Below, one piece after another: positions 1-9,243 of a stretch of DNA of 64,000 nt. Each line of letters starts with the position of its first letter. Position 1 is the stretch's first letter. Both the position numbers and the translations under genes were made by a program. This DNA comes from Hymenobacter daecheongensis DSM 21074 (GTDB taxonomy: Bacteria; Bacteroidota; Bacteroidia; Cytophagales; Hymenobacteraceae). The stretch lies in the NCBI RefSeq assembly GCF_900141805.1, contig NZ_FQYN01000007.1:62001-126000 (forward strand), in the 5' to 3' direction. The notes under the pieces were generated by a model. That model saw only the letters and a list, made by a program, of their open reading frames with translations. It was not told the DNA's origin and did no database searches.

Positions 1-310
1 CGGCGGCTTCACACCCCGCGGCTTCAGCATTGAGGCCCCCGCGGCCGTGGTGCAGCACATGCAGCAATGGCAGCCGTTGTTCGTGCCCTACTTTAGTGGT
101 GCGTTCGAGGCCGGCCACGCCGGCACCGACATCGGCCCGCTGAAAGATCAGGCCAAAGCCCTGATCGGCTACCGCTGCGACTCGCAGCGCTACTTCGACC
201 TGCACCACACCGCCGCTGACACCTTCGACAAAGTGAACCGCCGCGAGCTGGAACTGGGCGGCGCCAGTATGGCCAGCCTGATTTATCTGCTGAGCAAATA
301 CGGGCTGTAA
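1..310 (+). CDS. M28-family metallopeptidase, C-terminal part
   Basis: The frame is open from base 2, so the gene starts outside the window; about 102 C-terminal residues are visible. The opening GGFTPRGF resembles the segment after the catalytic ESDSGG motif of M28 zinc aminopeptidases, and FDLHHTAADTFDKV matches the late His-Thr-x-x-Asp-Thr segment that supplies the last zinc ligand. These enzymes are normally exported and remove N-terminal residues. The N-terminal half, with the other metal ligands and any signal peptide, cannot be seen, so the subfamily is open. The gene ends at TAA 308-310 and is followed by repeat element A1. Confidence 0.75.
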   Translation, partial: GGFTPRGFSIEAPAAVVQHMQQWQPLFVPYFSGAFEAGHAGTDIGPLKDQAKALIGYRCDSQRYFDLHHTAADTFDKVNRRELELGGASMASLIYLLSKYGL

Positions 311-369
311 GCCCTGGCCATACCGGGCCAGCATGCCTGTACTGCCTGGCTTAAGACACACCTATTCAG

Positions 370-555
370 CCCAGCTTGCAGAACAGCCGCAGCGCGGCGA
401 CAGGTTTGTAGAGAATCGCGCATGAACTGATTCAAAAGCCGCGTAGCGGTGACAGAACCGCCCGAACGACTCTGTCACCGCTACGCGGCTTGTTCGTTTT
501 CTACAACCAGATGCTACAAACCTGTCGCCGCGCTGCGGCTGTTCTGCAAGCTGGG
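370..555. repeat. Repeat family A, copy 1 (nested inverted REP-like pair)
   Basis: A 186-bp palindromic element fills most of the 311-628 gap. The outer arms (370-411 and 514-555) are complementary over about 42 bases and include AGCCGCAGCGCGGCGACAGG followed by TTTGTAG. Inside lies a second inverted pair, AAGCCGCGTAGCGGTGACAG facing its complement (about 437-492). Each arm contains its own mini-hairpin (GCCGC-AGC-GCGGC, CCGC-GTA-GCGG) next to GACA/TGTC. Three further copies are at 19284, 20386 and 30992. Confidence 0.9.
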
Positions 556-628
556 TTCCGCTATACTTCATCTGGAAAGCCTGGCGAAATGGGCGCGATG
601 CTTCGATAAGCTTAGGCAGAACAACAGA

Positions 629-1198
629 ATGACTCATTCCCCGAAATCGGCCAAGGAAGTGAAACCGCTGTTTTTCGTGGCCATCGTGCCGCCGGAACCG
701 GTGCTGGCCCAGGTGTGGGCGCTGAAACAGCAGGTGCACCAGCGCACCGGCAGCCGCAATGCCGTGCGCCTGCCGCCCCACATCACCCTGCTGCCGCCCA
801 CCCGCCAGCCCGCCGAATTTGAGGCCCCCTGCCGCGCGGTACTGCAGGATTTTGCCGCCACTCGGTCGCCTTTCGGCATAAGCTTGGAGAATTTCGGTTG
901 GTTTGGCAGCCGTACGCTTTTTGTGCGCGTGCTAGAGTGCCCCGCTCTGCCCCAGCTACATGCTGACCTGTTGGCCTTCTGCGCCCAACAATTGCCCGAA
1001 GTCTCGTCGGAAAACCGCCCCTTCACGCCCCACATGACCCTGGCCACCCGCGACCTGCCCGCCGACCAGGTACCGGCGCTTCAGCAGGAATTTGCAGCCC
1101 GCACTTTTGCCGCCACCTTCGAGGCCCGCGCCCTCACCCTGTTCCGTCACGATGGCCAGCACTGGCACGCCGTCGCCGACTTCCCACTAGGCATCTAG
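629..1198 (+). CDS. 2'-5' RNA ligase / 2H phosphoesterase family protein
   Basis: A 189-residue protein with the two HxT motifs that define the 2H phosphoesterases: PHITLLPP (His51-x-Thr53) and TPHMTLATRD (His135-x-Thr137), about 84 residues apart as in ThpR/LigT-like enzymes. The family cleaves or forms cyclic-phosphate or 2'-5' linkages in RNA; the cytoplasmic substrate cannot be read from sequence. The frame is open further upstream to 449, but that part lies in the palindromic repeat, so ATG 629 is preferred. Monocistronic, after repeat A1. Confidence 0.8.
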   Translation: MTHSPKSAKEVKPLFFVAIVPPEPVLAQVWALKQQVHQRTGSRNAVRLPPHITLLPPTRQPAEFEAPCRAVLQDFAATRSPFGISLENFGWFGSRTLFVRVLECPALPQLHADLLAFCAQQLPEVSSENRPFTPHMTLATRDLPADQVPALQQEFAARTFAATFEARALTLFRHDGQHWHAVADFPLGI

Positions 1199-1296
1199 GC
1201 CCGTCAGCACTCTGCGAATCTCAGCGAAACCTCCGCGCACCCCTGCGGGAACCAACCTGCGCGTCGTACCTTTCGCTTTTCATAGCCGCTGCTGCT

Positions 1297-3081
1297 TTGT
1301 TGTCTTTTACTGATCTGAAAATCTGCGCCCCGCGGCTCGTATTGGCTGGCATTCTGCTGTTTATTAGCAGTGCGGCCCAGGCCCGGCAAGGCCCACCCGC
1401 GGCCTACTGGGTGCTGCTGCGCGATAAAGCCGGCACACATCTGGATGCCGCCCGCTACCTTTCCGCGCCCGCCCAAGCCCGTCGCCAGCGCCAGCACCTG
1501 CCGCCCTGCGACAGCACCGATTTCCCCGTGCGCCCCGACTACGTGCGCCAGATCCGGGCCCTGACCGACACCGTGACGCTGGTCAGTCGCTGGTTTAATG
1601 CCGTGGCCTGCCGCGCTACGCCGGCCCAGGCCGCTGCGCTGCGCCGGCTGCCCGGCGTGCGGGCCGTAGAGCTGCGCCCCGCCGCCCCGCTCACGCCCGC
1701 CAGCCAGCGCCCGGCCCCGGCCGATTGGGAACTATCGGCCGCCGACCGGCAGCTGGCCCAGCGCCAAACCGGCAGCTTGGGCGGCCCCATTTTCCAGCGG
1801 GCCGGCCTCACCGGCAAAGGCCTGCGCATCGCCATTTTCGACGTGGGCTTTATCCGGGCCGACCAGCATCCGGCTTTCCTCCAGCTTTTTGCCGAGAAGC
1901 GCGTGGTGCTCACCCACGATTTTGTCCGCAATCAGCCCAACGTGTTTGTGGGCGGCTCGCACGGCACGGAGGTGCTTTCCTGCCTTGCCGGCCGCCTGCC
2001 CGATGGCACGCCGCTGGGCCTGGCTCCGGAGGCTGAGTTTCTGCTGGCCCGCACCGAACGAAATCTGCGCGAACTGTATGCCGAGGAGGAAGCTTGGCTG
2101 GCTGCCGCCGAATGGGCCGACCGCAACGGCGCCGACATTATCAACTCGTCCCTGGGCTACACCGCCCGCCGCTATTTCCCGGAGCAGATGAACGGCCGCA
2201 CCAGTCTGGTGGCCCGCGCTGCCGAGCTGGCCGTGCGCAAGGGCATGCTGGTGGTGAATGCCGCCGGCAACGACGGCGACGACGAAACCTGGCGCACCAT
2301 CGGCACGCCCGCCGACGGCGACTCGGTGCTGGCCGTGGGGGGCCTCGACCCCGACACGTATCTGCACGTACCCTTCAGCAGCTACGGCCCCAGCGCCGAC
2401 CGCCGCCTGAAGCCCAACGTGGTGGCTTTCGGCCGGGTGCTGGCCGCCGCGCCGGAGGGGTATTCGGTGGTAGAGGGTACTTCGTTTGCCAGTCCGCTGC
2501 TGGCGGGCTTCGCGGCCTGCGCTTGGCAGCAGGAGCGGGGCCTGAGCGTGATGCAGCTGTTTCAGAAAATCCAGCAGTCGGCCGACCTGTACCCGTATTT
2601 CGACTACGCCCACGGCTACGGCACCCCCCAGGCCCGCTACTTCCTGCCCGACAAAACCCCGCTGCCCACGCCCGCTACCTTCGACATAACGCGCCACGAC
2701 AGCATTCTGACGGTACTCATCCGGCCCGAAGCAGCACAAGTGGCCGCCTATCAGCTGCCACTCTACGCGGACTCGGCGGCCGGGCCTGCCACTGCCGAAA
2801 AGGCTGCCAGCCTGCCCGCCCTGGGTCGCGAGGCGCCGGTGCCGCTACTTAGCGAAACCGCACGGGCCGCGCCGCCCGGCCCCGCCGGCTCCCCATCGCT
2901 GCCAGCCCACCCCGAGTATTTGTACTGGCACATAGCCGACCGCCGCAACGTGCTGCGCAGCTATGAAGTGCGCGAGGTGAGCCAGCGGGCCATCCTGCGC
3001 CTGCCGCTGCGCCGCTTGCAGCCCGGCGACACGCTGCGGGTGCAGTATCGGGGCTTCACCCAAAGCTACTCCGCCCAATGA
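1297..3081 (+). CDS. Secreted S8 (subtilisin-like) serine peptidase
   Basis: A 594-residue subtilase with the full triad: Asp182 in IAIFDVGF, His222 in GGSHGTEV, Ser396 in EGTSFASP, plus the oxyanion Asn in NAAGND (near 325). A hydrophobic N-terminus ending SSAAQA-RQ is a Sec signal peptide, so it acts outside the cytoplasm. Residues about 35-150 resemble an inhibitor-I9-like propeptide; the 150-residue tail after the catalytic domain has no T9SS sorting signal that I recognise. The only nearby in-frame start that keeps the signal peptide is TTG 1297 (or TTG 1300). The stop overlaps the next start in ATGA, so the two genes are probably co-translated. Confidence 0.88.
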   Translation: MLSFTDLKICAPRLVLAGILLFISSAAQARQGPPAAYWVLLRDKAGTHLDAARYLSAPAQARRQRQHLPPCDSTDFPVRPDYVRQIRALTDTVTLVSRWFNAVACRATPAQAAALRRLPGVRAVELRPAAPLTPASQRPAPADWELSAADRQLAQRQTGSLGGPIFQRAGLTGKGLRIAIFDVGFIRADQHPAFLQLFAEKRVVLTHDFVRNQPNVFVGGSHGTEVLSCLAGRLPDGTPLGLAPEAEFLLARTERNLRELYAEEEAWLAAAEWADRNGADIINSSLGYTARRYFPEQMNGRTSLVARAAELAVRKGMLVVNAAGNDGDDETWRTIGTPADGDSVLAVGGLDPDTYLHVPFSSYGPSADRRLKPNVVAFGRVLAAAPEGYSVVEGTSFASPLLAGFAACAWQQERGLSVMQLFQKIQQSADLYPYFDYAHGYGTPQARYFLPDKTPLPTPATFDITRHDSILTVLIRPEAAQVAAYQLPLYADSAAGPATAEKAASLPALGREAPVPLLSETARAAPPGPAGSPSLPAHPEYLYWHIADRRNVLRSYEVREVSQRAILRLPLRRLQPGDTLRVQYRGFTQSYSAQ

Positions 3082-3800
3082 GGCCGCTGATTCTGCCCGT
3101 CCTGCTGGGCGCCCTGCTGAGCTTTTTCGCGCCTGCCTCCGTGCTGGCCCAGCGCGTACTGCTGCGCGAAAACGTGGCCGACGACACGGTGCGCTCCACC
3201 TTCGGCCCCAACCGTGCCTTCTACAATCATGCGTACCTGAGCTACGGCCTGGTGGCGGGGCCAGCGGGTGGCGCGGGCGCGGCGCTGCGCTACGGCCGCT
3301 CGGCGGAGGTGCAGCTGGGGCTGCGCAACAAGTGGCGCATCAGCCAGCCGCTGGCCCTAGGTCTGGATGTGCGCTATGCCCGCCCGGTGTACCACCTGGC
3401 CCAGACCGGACAAAAAACGGTGCCGAATGCCGTGCTGCATCGCCGGGAATATCTTGCCCTGCCCCAGGCACAGACCGAGGCGTTTGTGCGGCTCAGCTAC
3501 GGCCGGCGCGGCAACGCCATCGGCCGCTACGTGGATGCGCTGGGCTGGGGCGGCTGGGTTATCAGCTCGGTGCATCATTATGAGGATGGAGCGTCCAACG
3601 GCGCCAAAAAAGTGCAGACCTCGGAGCGGGGCCTCGCCTACGTGAACCGCTGGACCTACGGCGCGGGCGCCCGCCTGGGCTCGGGTCGCTACGCGCTGGT
3701 CGGCCGCTACCGTCTCTCCCATGTATTCCGCCCCGGCACCCAGCCCCGCTACCCGGAACTGCCCCGCTGGCTGCTGGGTCTGGAACTAAGCTGGTTGTAA
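3078..3800 (+). CDS. Exported barrel-like protein of unknown function
   Basis: A 240-residue protein with an N-terminal signal peptide (hydrophobic to about residue 24, cleavage near VLAQR). The rest is rich in alternating aromatic and small residues, with a C-terminal aromatic run ending LGLELSWL, as in outer-membrane beta-barrels whose last strand ends in an aromatic residue. No family recognised. The start overlaps the subtilase stop by 4 bases (ATGA), so the two form a two-gene operon; a barrel partner or immunity/anchor role for the protease is only an inference. Confidence 0.7.
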   Translation: MRPLILPVLLGALLSFFAPASVLAQRVLLRENVADDTVRSTFGPNRAFYNHAYLSYGLVAGPAGGAGAALRYGRSAEVQLGLRNKWRISQPLALGLDVRYARPVYHLAQTGQKTVPNAVLHRREYLALPQAQTEAFVRLSYGRRGNAIGRYVDALGWGGWVISSVHHYEDGASNGAKKVQTSERGLAYVNRWTYGAGARLGSGRYALVGRYRLSHVFRPGTQPRYPELPRWLLGLELSWL

Positions 3801-4060
3801 GTGAGCTGGTAAGCTGACGTTTAGTATGCGCTACCTGCGCCATCAGAACATCAACTCACTATTTTACCATCTCTCTATTTCACTATTCCAGTATCTCACT
3901 ATTTCACTATCGCGCCGGGAAACCCTGGGGCTATTTTTGATGTACATGCTTTGGCCCTCCCGGCCCAGCTTAAAACCTCTGGAAAACGGCTCCGTCTATG
4001 CGGGGTAGCAGAGGTTTTGTATTTTGCCGAACTGATAAGACGATGGTTGCCTACCCCTCA

Positions 4061-4657
4061 ATGAAAAAGACAGTACTTTTTGCCGTTTCTGCCGCCGTAC
4101 TCCTCCAGCTTACTTCGTGTCTGAACACGGAGCGCGAAGTGGGCACGTCCCGCAATGCCGACCGCGTGTATACGCCGCCTACTACCACAGCGCGCGTGAG
4201 TGACCGTACGGTGCTGAACACGGTGCGGGCGTCGCACTACTTCTCCAATACCAAGGCCAAGGATAATTTCATTCTGCAGCTGCAGGGCCCGAAAATCATG
4301 AACGGGCAGGCCCGGTTCATCATTGTGAGCAGCACCGGCGACACGCTACGTAAAGAGGTGATGCCTGCCACCGCGCTGCTCGATGAGCGCCAGCTCGACG
4401 ATCCGCAGGCCGCCACCGTGCGCGACAAGGAAATTGCCATCCTGCGCGGCATGAACAGCTTTTTTGCTGAAGACCGCTTCGTGCAGCCCGCCGTGAGCAA
4501 AACCGCCACCCAGCCCGGTGAAGTGGATGCCGAATCCTGGACCTCCGTGAAGGCTGACTCCCGCGCCGTGGGCTTCGACTACGTGACGGCCGCCGGCAAA
4601 GAGCGCCGCATTGCCTTCGACAAAAAGCAGCAAAAAGCCGTCGTGGTGGCCGAGTAG
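4061..4657 (+). CDS. Lipoprotein of unknown function
   Basis: 198 residues beginning MKKTVLF with a short hydrophobic stretch and lipobox LTSC, giving a lipidated Cys near residue 20. The mature part has a conserved-looking FSNTKAKDNFILQLQGP segment but no catalytic motif I know. ATG 4061 is chosen because the signal sequence follows directly; ATG 4043 in the same frame (adding MVAYPS) is possible. Monocistronic, ends in a strong bidirectional terminator. The 3801-4042 stretch before it is AT-rich with repeated TTTCACTAT words and no convincing gene. Confidence 0.75.
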   Translation: MKKTVLFAVSAAVLLQLTSCLNTEREVGTSRNADRVYTPPTTTARVSDRTVLNTVRASHYFSNTKAKDNFILQLQGPKIMNGQARFIIVSSTGDTLRKEVMPATALLDERQLDDPQAATVRDKEIAILRGMNSFFAEDRFVQPAVSKTATQPGEVDAESWTSVKADSRAVGFDYVTAAGKERRIAFDKKQQKAVVVAE

Positions 4658-4671
4658 CCGCTTCTGGTTCC

Positions 4672-4719
4672 GACATAGCAAAAGCCCCAACGGACTACCG
4701 TCGGGGCTTTTGCTATGTC
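4672..4719. terminator. Bidirectional intrinsic terminator
   Basis: A perfect 17-bp stem (GACATAGCAAAAGCCCC and its complement) extended by ACGG/CCGT around a short loop. The A-rich and T-rich ends serve both the lipoprotein gene on + and the M23 gene on the opposite strand, which converge here. Confidence 0.85.
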
Positions 4720-4840
4720 AAAGGATTTTTCCTGAACAAGAAAACGGCGCGGCCTTCCTGCGAAAGCTGCGCCGTATTCGATCCAATCACCTGGGCGAAA
4801 GGTCGATGGAACTGCATGAAGAACAAATGAACGCCGGCTG

Positions 4841-6184
4841 CTAGCCGCGGGGCGCGGCGGCTGGCTTCAGCCAGCCTACCAGTCCCGCCCCGTTGCGCAC
4901 CAGTCGAAAACCGCCGAATTCGCCCAGCACGGCCACCTGGCTGCGGGCCGGCAGCGTATCCAGGGCTGCTGCGCCGGCCTGGGGGCGCGTGTATAAGTCG
5001 GCGGCCGCGAGCAGCGACTCCCGGCGCAATGGTTCGGCGGCCACCGCCTGGGCCGCTACGTAGCCCATCTGCCCGTCGGGCTGCTCTACCCGATACCAAT
5101 TGGCCTGGCTGCCCACCACAAACAGGGGCGTGTGACGGGCCAGCGCGGCGGCCCGCGGGGCCTGGGCGGTGGGGCTATGACGCAGGCTCGTTTGCTTGTC
5201 CTTCACCCGCACCCAATGGCCCAGCCGCTCGGGTTTAGTGGCCGGAGCCGCCGGCTCGGGATCGGCGCGGCGCAGGGAGGGGAAAGGGTCTATGGCACCC
5301 CAGCCGCCGCGGTAGATGCCGAAGTGCAGGTGGGGCACGGTCGTGCGGGCATTGCCGGTATTGCCGACCAGGCCCAGCGTATCGCCCATTTTTACCAGCT
5401 GGCCGGGCGCTACCAGCTGCTTATCGAGGTGGGCGTAGTAGAGGTGCTGGCCGTGCGCGGCATCGGCCAGCCACACCACTTTGCCGCCCCGCGGGGTTTC
5501 GCCGGTGCGCGTAATCAGGCCGCTGGCGGCGGCCACCACGGGCGTGCCGCGCCGGGCAAAAATATCGACGCCCTCGTGGCGGCGGGCGCCGTTGTCGCGG
5601 TCGGCGCCCCAGAAGCTACCCACGGCCACGTCGTTTTTGCCCCGCACCGGGAAGCCCAGCGACGGCGCCCGCCGGATGCTGAGCGTGTAGCGGCCGGTGC
5701 GCAGCAGTGCGGGCTGCACGCGCAGCAGGTGCTGGCGGTCGGCCTCGGCGAAGTAGCTGAATGACAGCGCGGCCGTATCGGCGGAGGCCACGGGGTGGGG
5801 CGCGGCACGGTCAGGGCTCAGCTCGAAGGCATCAAGGAAGACGTGGGCTTCGGTGCCGGGGGCCAGGGTGAGGCGGATGTTGATCTGCTCGCCGGCCCGC
5901 ACAGCGTAGCGGTAGGCGGCGGCAGTGGCGCGGTCGGCGCGGAAAAAGCCGGTTTCCTGGAAGGGGAGGGCCACCGTGAGCGAATCGCGCAGGGCGCGGT
6001 CGGCGGCGGCGAGCCAGTCGCGGCCTAGCGCGGTTTCGTCGAGGTGGGCCTGGCGCAGGCGACGGGCGTATTCCTGGTGGGCGGTGCTTTTCTGGAAGAT
6101 GCCCTGCAGGGTTTGTTGTTTGCCGCAGGCAGTGAAGAGAAATATGAACAGGAGTAGGCGGAAGGACAAACGAATAGCGGTCAT
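4841..6184 (-). CDS. M23 (LytM) peptidase lipoprotein with SH3-like tail
   Basis: 447 residues. Lipobox FTAC (Cys20) indicates a periplasm-facing lipoprotein. Residues about 190-300 form an M23 zinc endopeptidase: His203 and Asp207 in HEGVDIF and the HxH motif HLHF (His285, His287) are the metal and catalytic residues. Residues about 320-440 look like two SH3b repeats (WYRVEQPDGQMGYV and a shorter second copy), which commonly bind cell wall. The N-terminal 180 residues look like a beta-rich prodomain. Likely role: peptidoglycan cross-bridge hydrolysis. It converges on the preceding lipoprotein gene across the shared terminator. Confidence 0.88.
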   Translation of the reverse strand: MTAIRLSFRLLLFIFLFTACGKQQTLQGIFQKSTAHQEYARRLRQAHLDETALGRDWLAAADRALRDSLTVALPFQETGFFRADRATAAAYRYAVRAGEQINIRLTLAPGTEAHVFLDAFELSPDRAAPHPVASADTAALSFSYFAEADRQHLLRVQPALLRTGRYTLSIRRAPSLGFPVRGKNDVAVGSFWGADRDNGARRHEGVDIFARRGTPVVAAASGLITRTGETPRGGKVVWLADAAHGQHLYYAHLDKQLVAPGQLVKMGDTLGLVGNTGNARTTVPHLHFGIYRGGWGAIDPFPSLRRADPEPAAPATKPERLGHWVRVKDKQTSLRHSPTAQAPRAAALARHTPLFVVGSQANWYRVEQPDGQMGYVAAQAVAAEPLRRESLLAAADLYTRPQAGAAALDTLPARSQVAVLGEFGGFRLVRNGAGLVGWLKPAAAPRG

Positions 6185-6314
6185 TGCACGAAGTTTATAC
6201 AGCTGGATAAACCCGGTTTGGGGGCGGGTGGTTCGTTTGGAGCCGGGCGGCCGGCAAGCTGGCTCAGAAAGCCGTATTATTGGCCGATCCTTCGCGCTGC
6301 TGCTCTTTTTTATT

Positions 6315-6983
6315 ATGTTTTCGGCTACTCGTATTCAATCTATTCGCAAAAGCAAAGGCCTTTCGCAGGAGCTGCTGGCCGAGCAATCGGGCGTGAGCCT
6401 GCGCACCATTCAGCGGGTGGAGCAAGGCGAAACCATGCCGCGCGGCTACACGCTGCAGGCCCTGGCCGCCGCGCTGGGCGTAGAGCTGGAGGCGTTTCGG
6501 CCCGCGCCGGAGCCGGTGCTGCAGCCGGCGCCGGAGCCGGCGCCCATCCGGCGTGCCGAAAGCCAACTGGCCCCCGCGGCCCCGGTGGCGCTGGTGGTGC
6601 GGCGCGTCGCCCCGGCCCTGCGCCCCGACCCCGACTTTGTGCAGCTGCTCAACCTGAGCGCGCTGAGCTTTCTGGCCCTGCCGTTTCTGAACATTGTGGT
6701 GCCGCTGCTGCTGTGGCGGGGCCGCCGCCATACCATCATTGATGTGGCGGCGGTGGGCCGCCGGGTGCTGGGCTTCCAGGTGCTGTGGCAGGCGGGGTGC
6801 GCCGTGGCCTACCTGCTGCTGGCGCTGGGGCAGCTAGTGGCCAGCCACTACTTCCACACGGTATGGCGGGGCGGCTACGTGGTGGTATTTGCCCTGAGCT
6901 ATGGGCTGAACGTGGCCGCCATTGGGCACGCGGCCTGGCAGCTGCGGCGCGGCGAGCGGAACGTGTACCCGGTTCGGCTGTAA
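6315..6983 (+). CDS. XRE-type HTH regulator with C-terminal membrane segments
   Basis: 222 residues. Residues 3-60 are a Cro/CI-type helix-turn-helix (IRKSKGLSQELLAEQSGVS, then TIQRVEQGETMP). A proline/alanine-rich linker (about 65-105) joins it to three or four hydrophobic helices of DUF4870-like spacing. Such HTH-membrane fusions are common in Bacteroidota and could sense envelope state, but the signal is unknown. ATG 6315 is chosen because upstream in-frame sequence is antisense to the M23 gene start. The gene is divergent from the M23 gene with a 130-bp spacer. Confidence 0.8.
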   Translation: MFSATRIQSIRKSKGLSQELLAEQSGVSLRTIQRVEQGETMPRGYTLQALAAALGVELEAFRPAPEPVLQPAPEPAPIRRAESQLAPAAPVALVVRRVAPALRPDPDFVQLLNLSALSFLALPFLNIVVPLLLWRGRRHTIIDVAAVGRRVLGFQVLWQAGCAVAYLLLALGQLVASHYFHTVWRGGYVVVFALSYGLNVAAIGHAAWQLRRGERNVYPVRL

Positions 6984-7104
6984 TTAATCATCTTGAATTT
7001 CAGGTTTTTATAGCATTGGCGGGCAAGTGGCGGCAAAATGACGCAGGCCCGAAGGCCCGGGCGAGGTAGGTTTGAGGCATCAATCACCCCAATTAATCCG
7101 CCCT

Positions 7105-8079
7105 ATGAAACGGCTCCCCAAAATCCTGCTGACGCTGTTGGCGCTGTTCGTGCTGAGCAGCATCGGCGGCTATTTTTACTTCCGCAAGAAATTTCAGGCC
7201 CCGGCCAATCAGCTGGTAGTAACGGGGCTGCCCGGCACCACGCCGTTTGTGTGGAAGGCCGATAGCAGCACCACGCCCGTGACGGCTCAGGCCGCGCTGC
7301 TACTGCCCGTGCGGCTGCCCGGCTGCCCGCGCACCTGCTACCTGCAGTTCGATACCGGCGCGCCCACGTCCCTGCTCTACGCCAACCCGCTGGCCGCGCT
7401 GCGCACCCGCTACCCGGCCACCCGCGCGGCCCTGCTGGTGCAGGCCGATACCCTCCACAACTTCACGTTTGCGCTGGGCGCGGGCAAGGTGCGGGCCCGC
7501 CGGCTGCGCGTCATTCGGCACGGCCTGAGCGAGCTGCCCGCCGATACCACCCGCCCGCTGATCATCGGCACGCTGGGAGCCGATGTGCTCGACGGCCGCG
7601 CCCTCGCGCTCGACTTTGCCCGTCGGCAATTCAGCCTCTACGATAGTCTGCCCGCGGCGCTGGCCCGGCCGGCCACCTTCGCTCCGCTGCTGTTTGCCGA
7701 GCGCCGCGTGCAGTTTACCACCACCGTGCAGGGCCAGCCCAAGCAATTGCTGTTCGACTCCGGCAGCAGCGCGTTTGCCCTGCTCACCAGCAAAACCATT
7801 TTTGGGGAGCTGGCCCGGCCCGGCGCGCCGGTGAAGCAGGCCGCCGTCAATTCGCTGAACCGGGTGCTGACTTCGTACACGGCCCCCACGGCCGCTACGG
7901 TAGCCGTAGGGGCGGTGGCCGTGCCGCTGGGCACCGTTACGCACATCGAGGGCACCAGCTTCGTGGAGCGAAACCTGATGCGCTTTTCGGGGATGGGCGG
8001 GATGCTCGGCAACGCGCCCTTTCTGGACCGCACCCTGATTCTGGACGTGCGCGGTGGCCGGTTTGGCGTGCTGCGGTAG
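7105..8079 (+). CDS. Membrane-anchored retropepsin-like aspartyl protease
   Basis: 324 residues with an uncleaved-looking N-terminal anchor (residues 5-25). Two aspartic-protease half-sites are visible: FDTGAPTSLL with Asp83 and FDSGSSAFALL with Asp218, so one chain carries both lobes. The hydrophobic ILD(V)RGG near the end fits the flap/lobe core. Such proteins (gag-asp proteases) are frequent in Bacteroidota, with mostly unknown substrates. ATG 7105 gives the membrane anchor directly; the frame stays open to 7072. Confidence 0.75.
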   Translation: MKRLPKILLTLLALFVLSSIGGYFYFRKKFQAPANQLVVTGLPGTTPFVWKADSSTTPVTAQAALLLPVRLPGCPRTCYLQFDTGAPTSLLYANPLAALRTRYPATRAALLVQADTLHNFTFALGAGKVRARRLRVIRHGLSELPADTTRPLIIGTLGADVLDGRALALDFARRQFSLYDSLPAALARPATFAPLLFAERRVQFTTTVQGQPKQLLFDSGSSAFALLTSKTIFGELARPGAPVKQAAVNSLNRVLTSYTAPTAATVAVGAVAVPLGTVTHIEGTSFVERNLMRFSGMGGMLGNAPFLDRTLILDVRGGRFGVLR

Positions 8080-8176
8080 GCCGGATGCCGGAAATTTCCT
8101 TCATAGAGACTGGGGGCTGGACTGGGCGTTGGAAAAATAGCTGACGGCTGACCAGCCCCCGAACCGATGGGGAAGA

Positions 8177-8207
8177 AATTGGCGGTGAGCAAAACGGGTT
8201 ACTTTTG
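8177..8207 (+). promoter_or_regulatory. Bacteroidota-type promoter for the HMG-CoA lyase gene
   Basis: TTG at 8179-8181, an 18-bp spacer, then TACTTTTG at 8200-8207, an exact match to the TANNTTTG -7 box known for the Bacteroidota primary sigma factor. A start of transcription near 8213 would leave a leader of about 20 bases before ATG 8234. Confidence 0.6.
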
Positions 8208-8233
8208 CCCCGCCTACCCAACTGTTCCCGCTT

Positions 8234-9082
8234 ATGAAGCTCATCGAATGCCCCCGCGACGCCATGCAGGGCCTAACCGAGTTTATCCCGACGGCCACCA
8301 AAACCGCCTACCTGCAGGCCCTGCTGGCCGTGGGCTTCGACACGCTGGACTTCGGCTCGTTCGTGTCACCGAAGGCCATTCCGCAGCTGCGCGACACGGC
8401 CGAGGTGCTGGCGGGGCTGGACCTGAGCCAGACCAAAACCCAGCTGCTGGCCATCGTGGCGAACCTGCGCGGGGCCGAAACGGCCGCGCTGCACCCCGAA
8501 ATCCGGTACATCGGCTTCCCGCTGTCGGTGTCCGAGACGTTTCAGCAGCGCAATACCAATAAGAGCATCATCGAAGCCTTGGCTGAGCTGGCGCAGATGC
8601 AGAACCTGTGCGAAAAGTCCGGCAAAACGCTGGTAACGTATCTTTCGATGGGTTTCGGCAACCCCTACGGCGACCCGTGGAACCCGGAAGTAGTGGCCGA
8701 ATTCACCCAGACGCTGGCGGACATGGGCGTGGGCATCGTGGCGCTGTCGGATACCATCGGGGCCTCCACGCCGGCTACCATCGCGCCGCTGTTTGGCCAG
8801 CTGATTCCGGCTTTTCCCGGCATTGAGTTTGGGGCCCACCTGCACACCACGCCCACCAGTTGGCGCGAGAAAGTGGAAGCCGCCTACCAGGCCGGCTGCC
8901 GCCGCTTCGACGGCGCCATCGGTGGCTTCGGCGGCTGCCCCATGGCCACCGACGTGCTAACCGGGAATATGGCTACCGAGAATATGGTGGCGTATTTTCG
9001 GGAACAGGGGGAGGAGCTGGGGCTGGATATGGCGGCGCTGGGCGAGGCGCAGCGGTTGGCCGGGGGCGTGTTTCATTTTTAG
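8234..9082 (+). CDS. Hydroxymethylglutaryl-CoA lyase family protein
   Basis: 282 residues of the DRE-TIM metallolyase fold. Visible landmarks: N-terminal ECPRDAMQG (the Arg-Asp pair that binds substrate and metal), SVSETFQQRNTN (the family's S-x-S...N-x-N strand), the metal ligands in FGAHLHTT (His202, His204), and GGFGGCPMA with the mobile-loop Cys235. HMG-CoA lyase splits HMG-CoA into acetyl-CoA and acetoacetate in leucine catabolism. RDAMQG replaces the usual RDGLQN, so a related acyl-CoA lyase cannot be excluded. It carries its own promoter and is followed by a family E repeat. Confidence 0.85.
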   Translation: MKLIECPRDAMQGLTEFIPTATKTAYLQALLAVGFDTLDFGSFVSPKAIPQLRDTAEVLAGLDLSQTKTQLLAIVANLRGAETAALHPEIRYIGFPLSVSETFQQRNTNKSIIEALAELAQMQNLCEKSGKTLVTYLSMGFGNPYGDPWNPEVVAEFTQTLADMGVGIVALSDTIGASTPATIAPLFGQLIPAFPGIEFGAHLHTTPTSWREKVEAAYQAGCRRFDGAIGGFGGCPMATDVLTGNMATENMVAYFREQGEELGLDMAALGEAQRLAGGVFHF

Positions 9083-9123
9083 GGGAATGTCCTGTAAATC
9101 GTCGGTTGTTCCTCCCACTCACC

Positions 9124-9224
9124 TGTCATCCTGAGCTTGCGAAGGACCTTATGCTAGTTAAACGACACTCGTAACAACGACTCGTTTCTATCCCATAAGG
9201 TCCTTCGCTCTGCTCAGGATGACA
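9124..9224. repeat. Repeat family E, inverted pair
   Basis: Left arm TGTCATCCTGAGCTTGCGAA then GGACCTTAT, right arm its near-complement ending CTCAGGATGACA. The 40-base loop is unrelated. The same arms recur at 16847-17003; related but different arms are at 13897-14053, 14519-14580 and 43325-43414. Confidence 0.85.
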
Positions 9225-9243
9225 GGATAAATAAGAATCTCCC

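Noticed and set aside
1732..2739. 335-residue minus-strand frame inside the subtilase gene
   Set aside because: Shadow of the high-GC coding strand, which has an intact catalytic triad.
3826..4008. 60-residue frame between the barrel-like and lipoprotein genes
   Set aside because: Lies in low-complexity TTTCACTAT repeats, no homology and no start signal.
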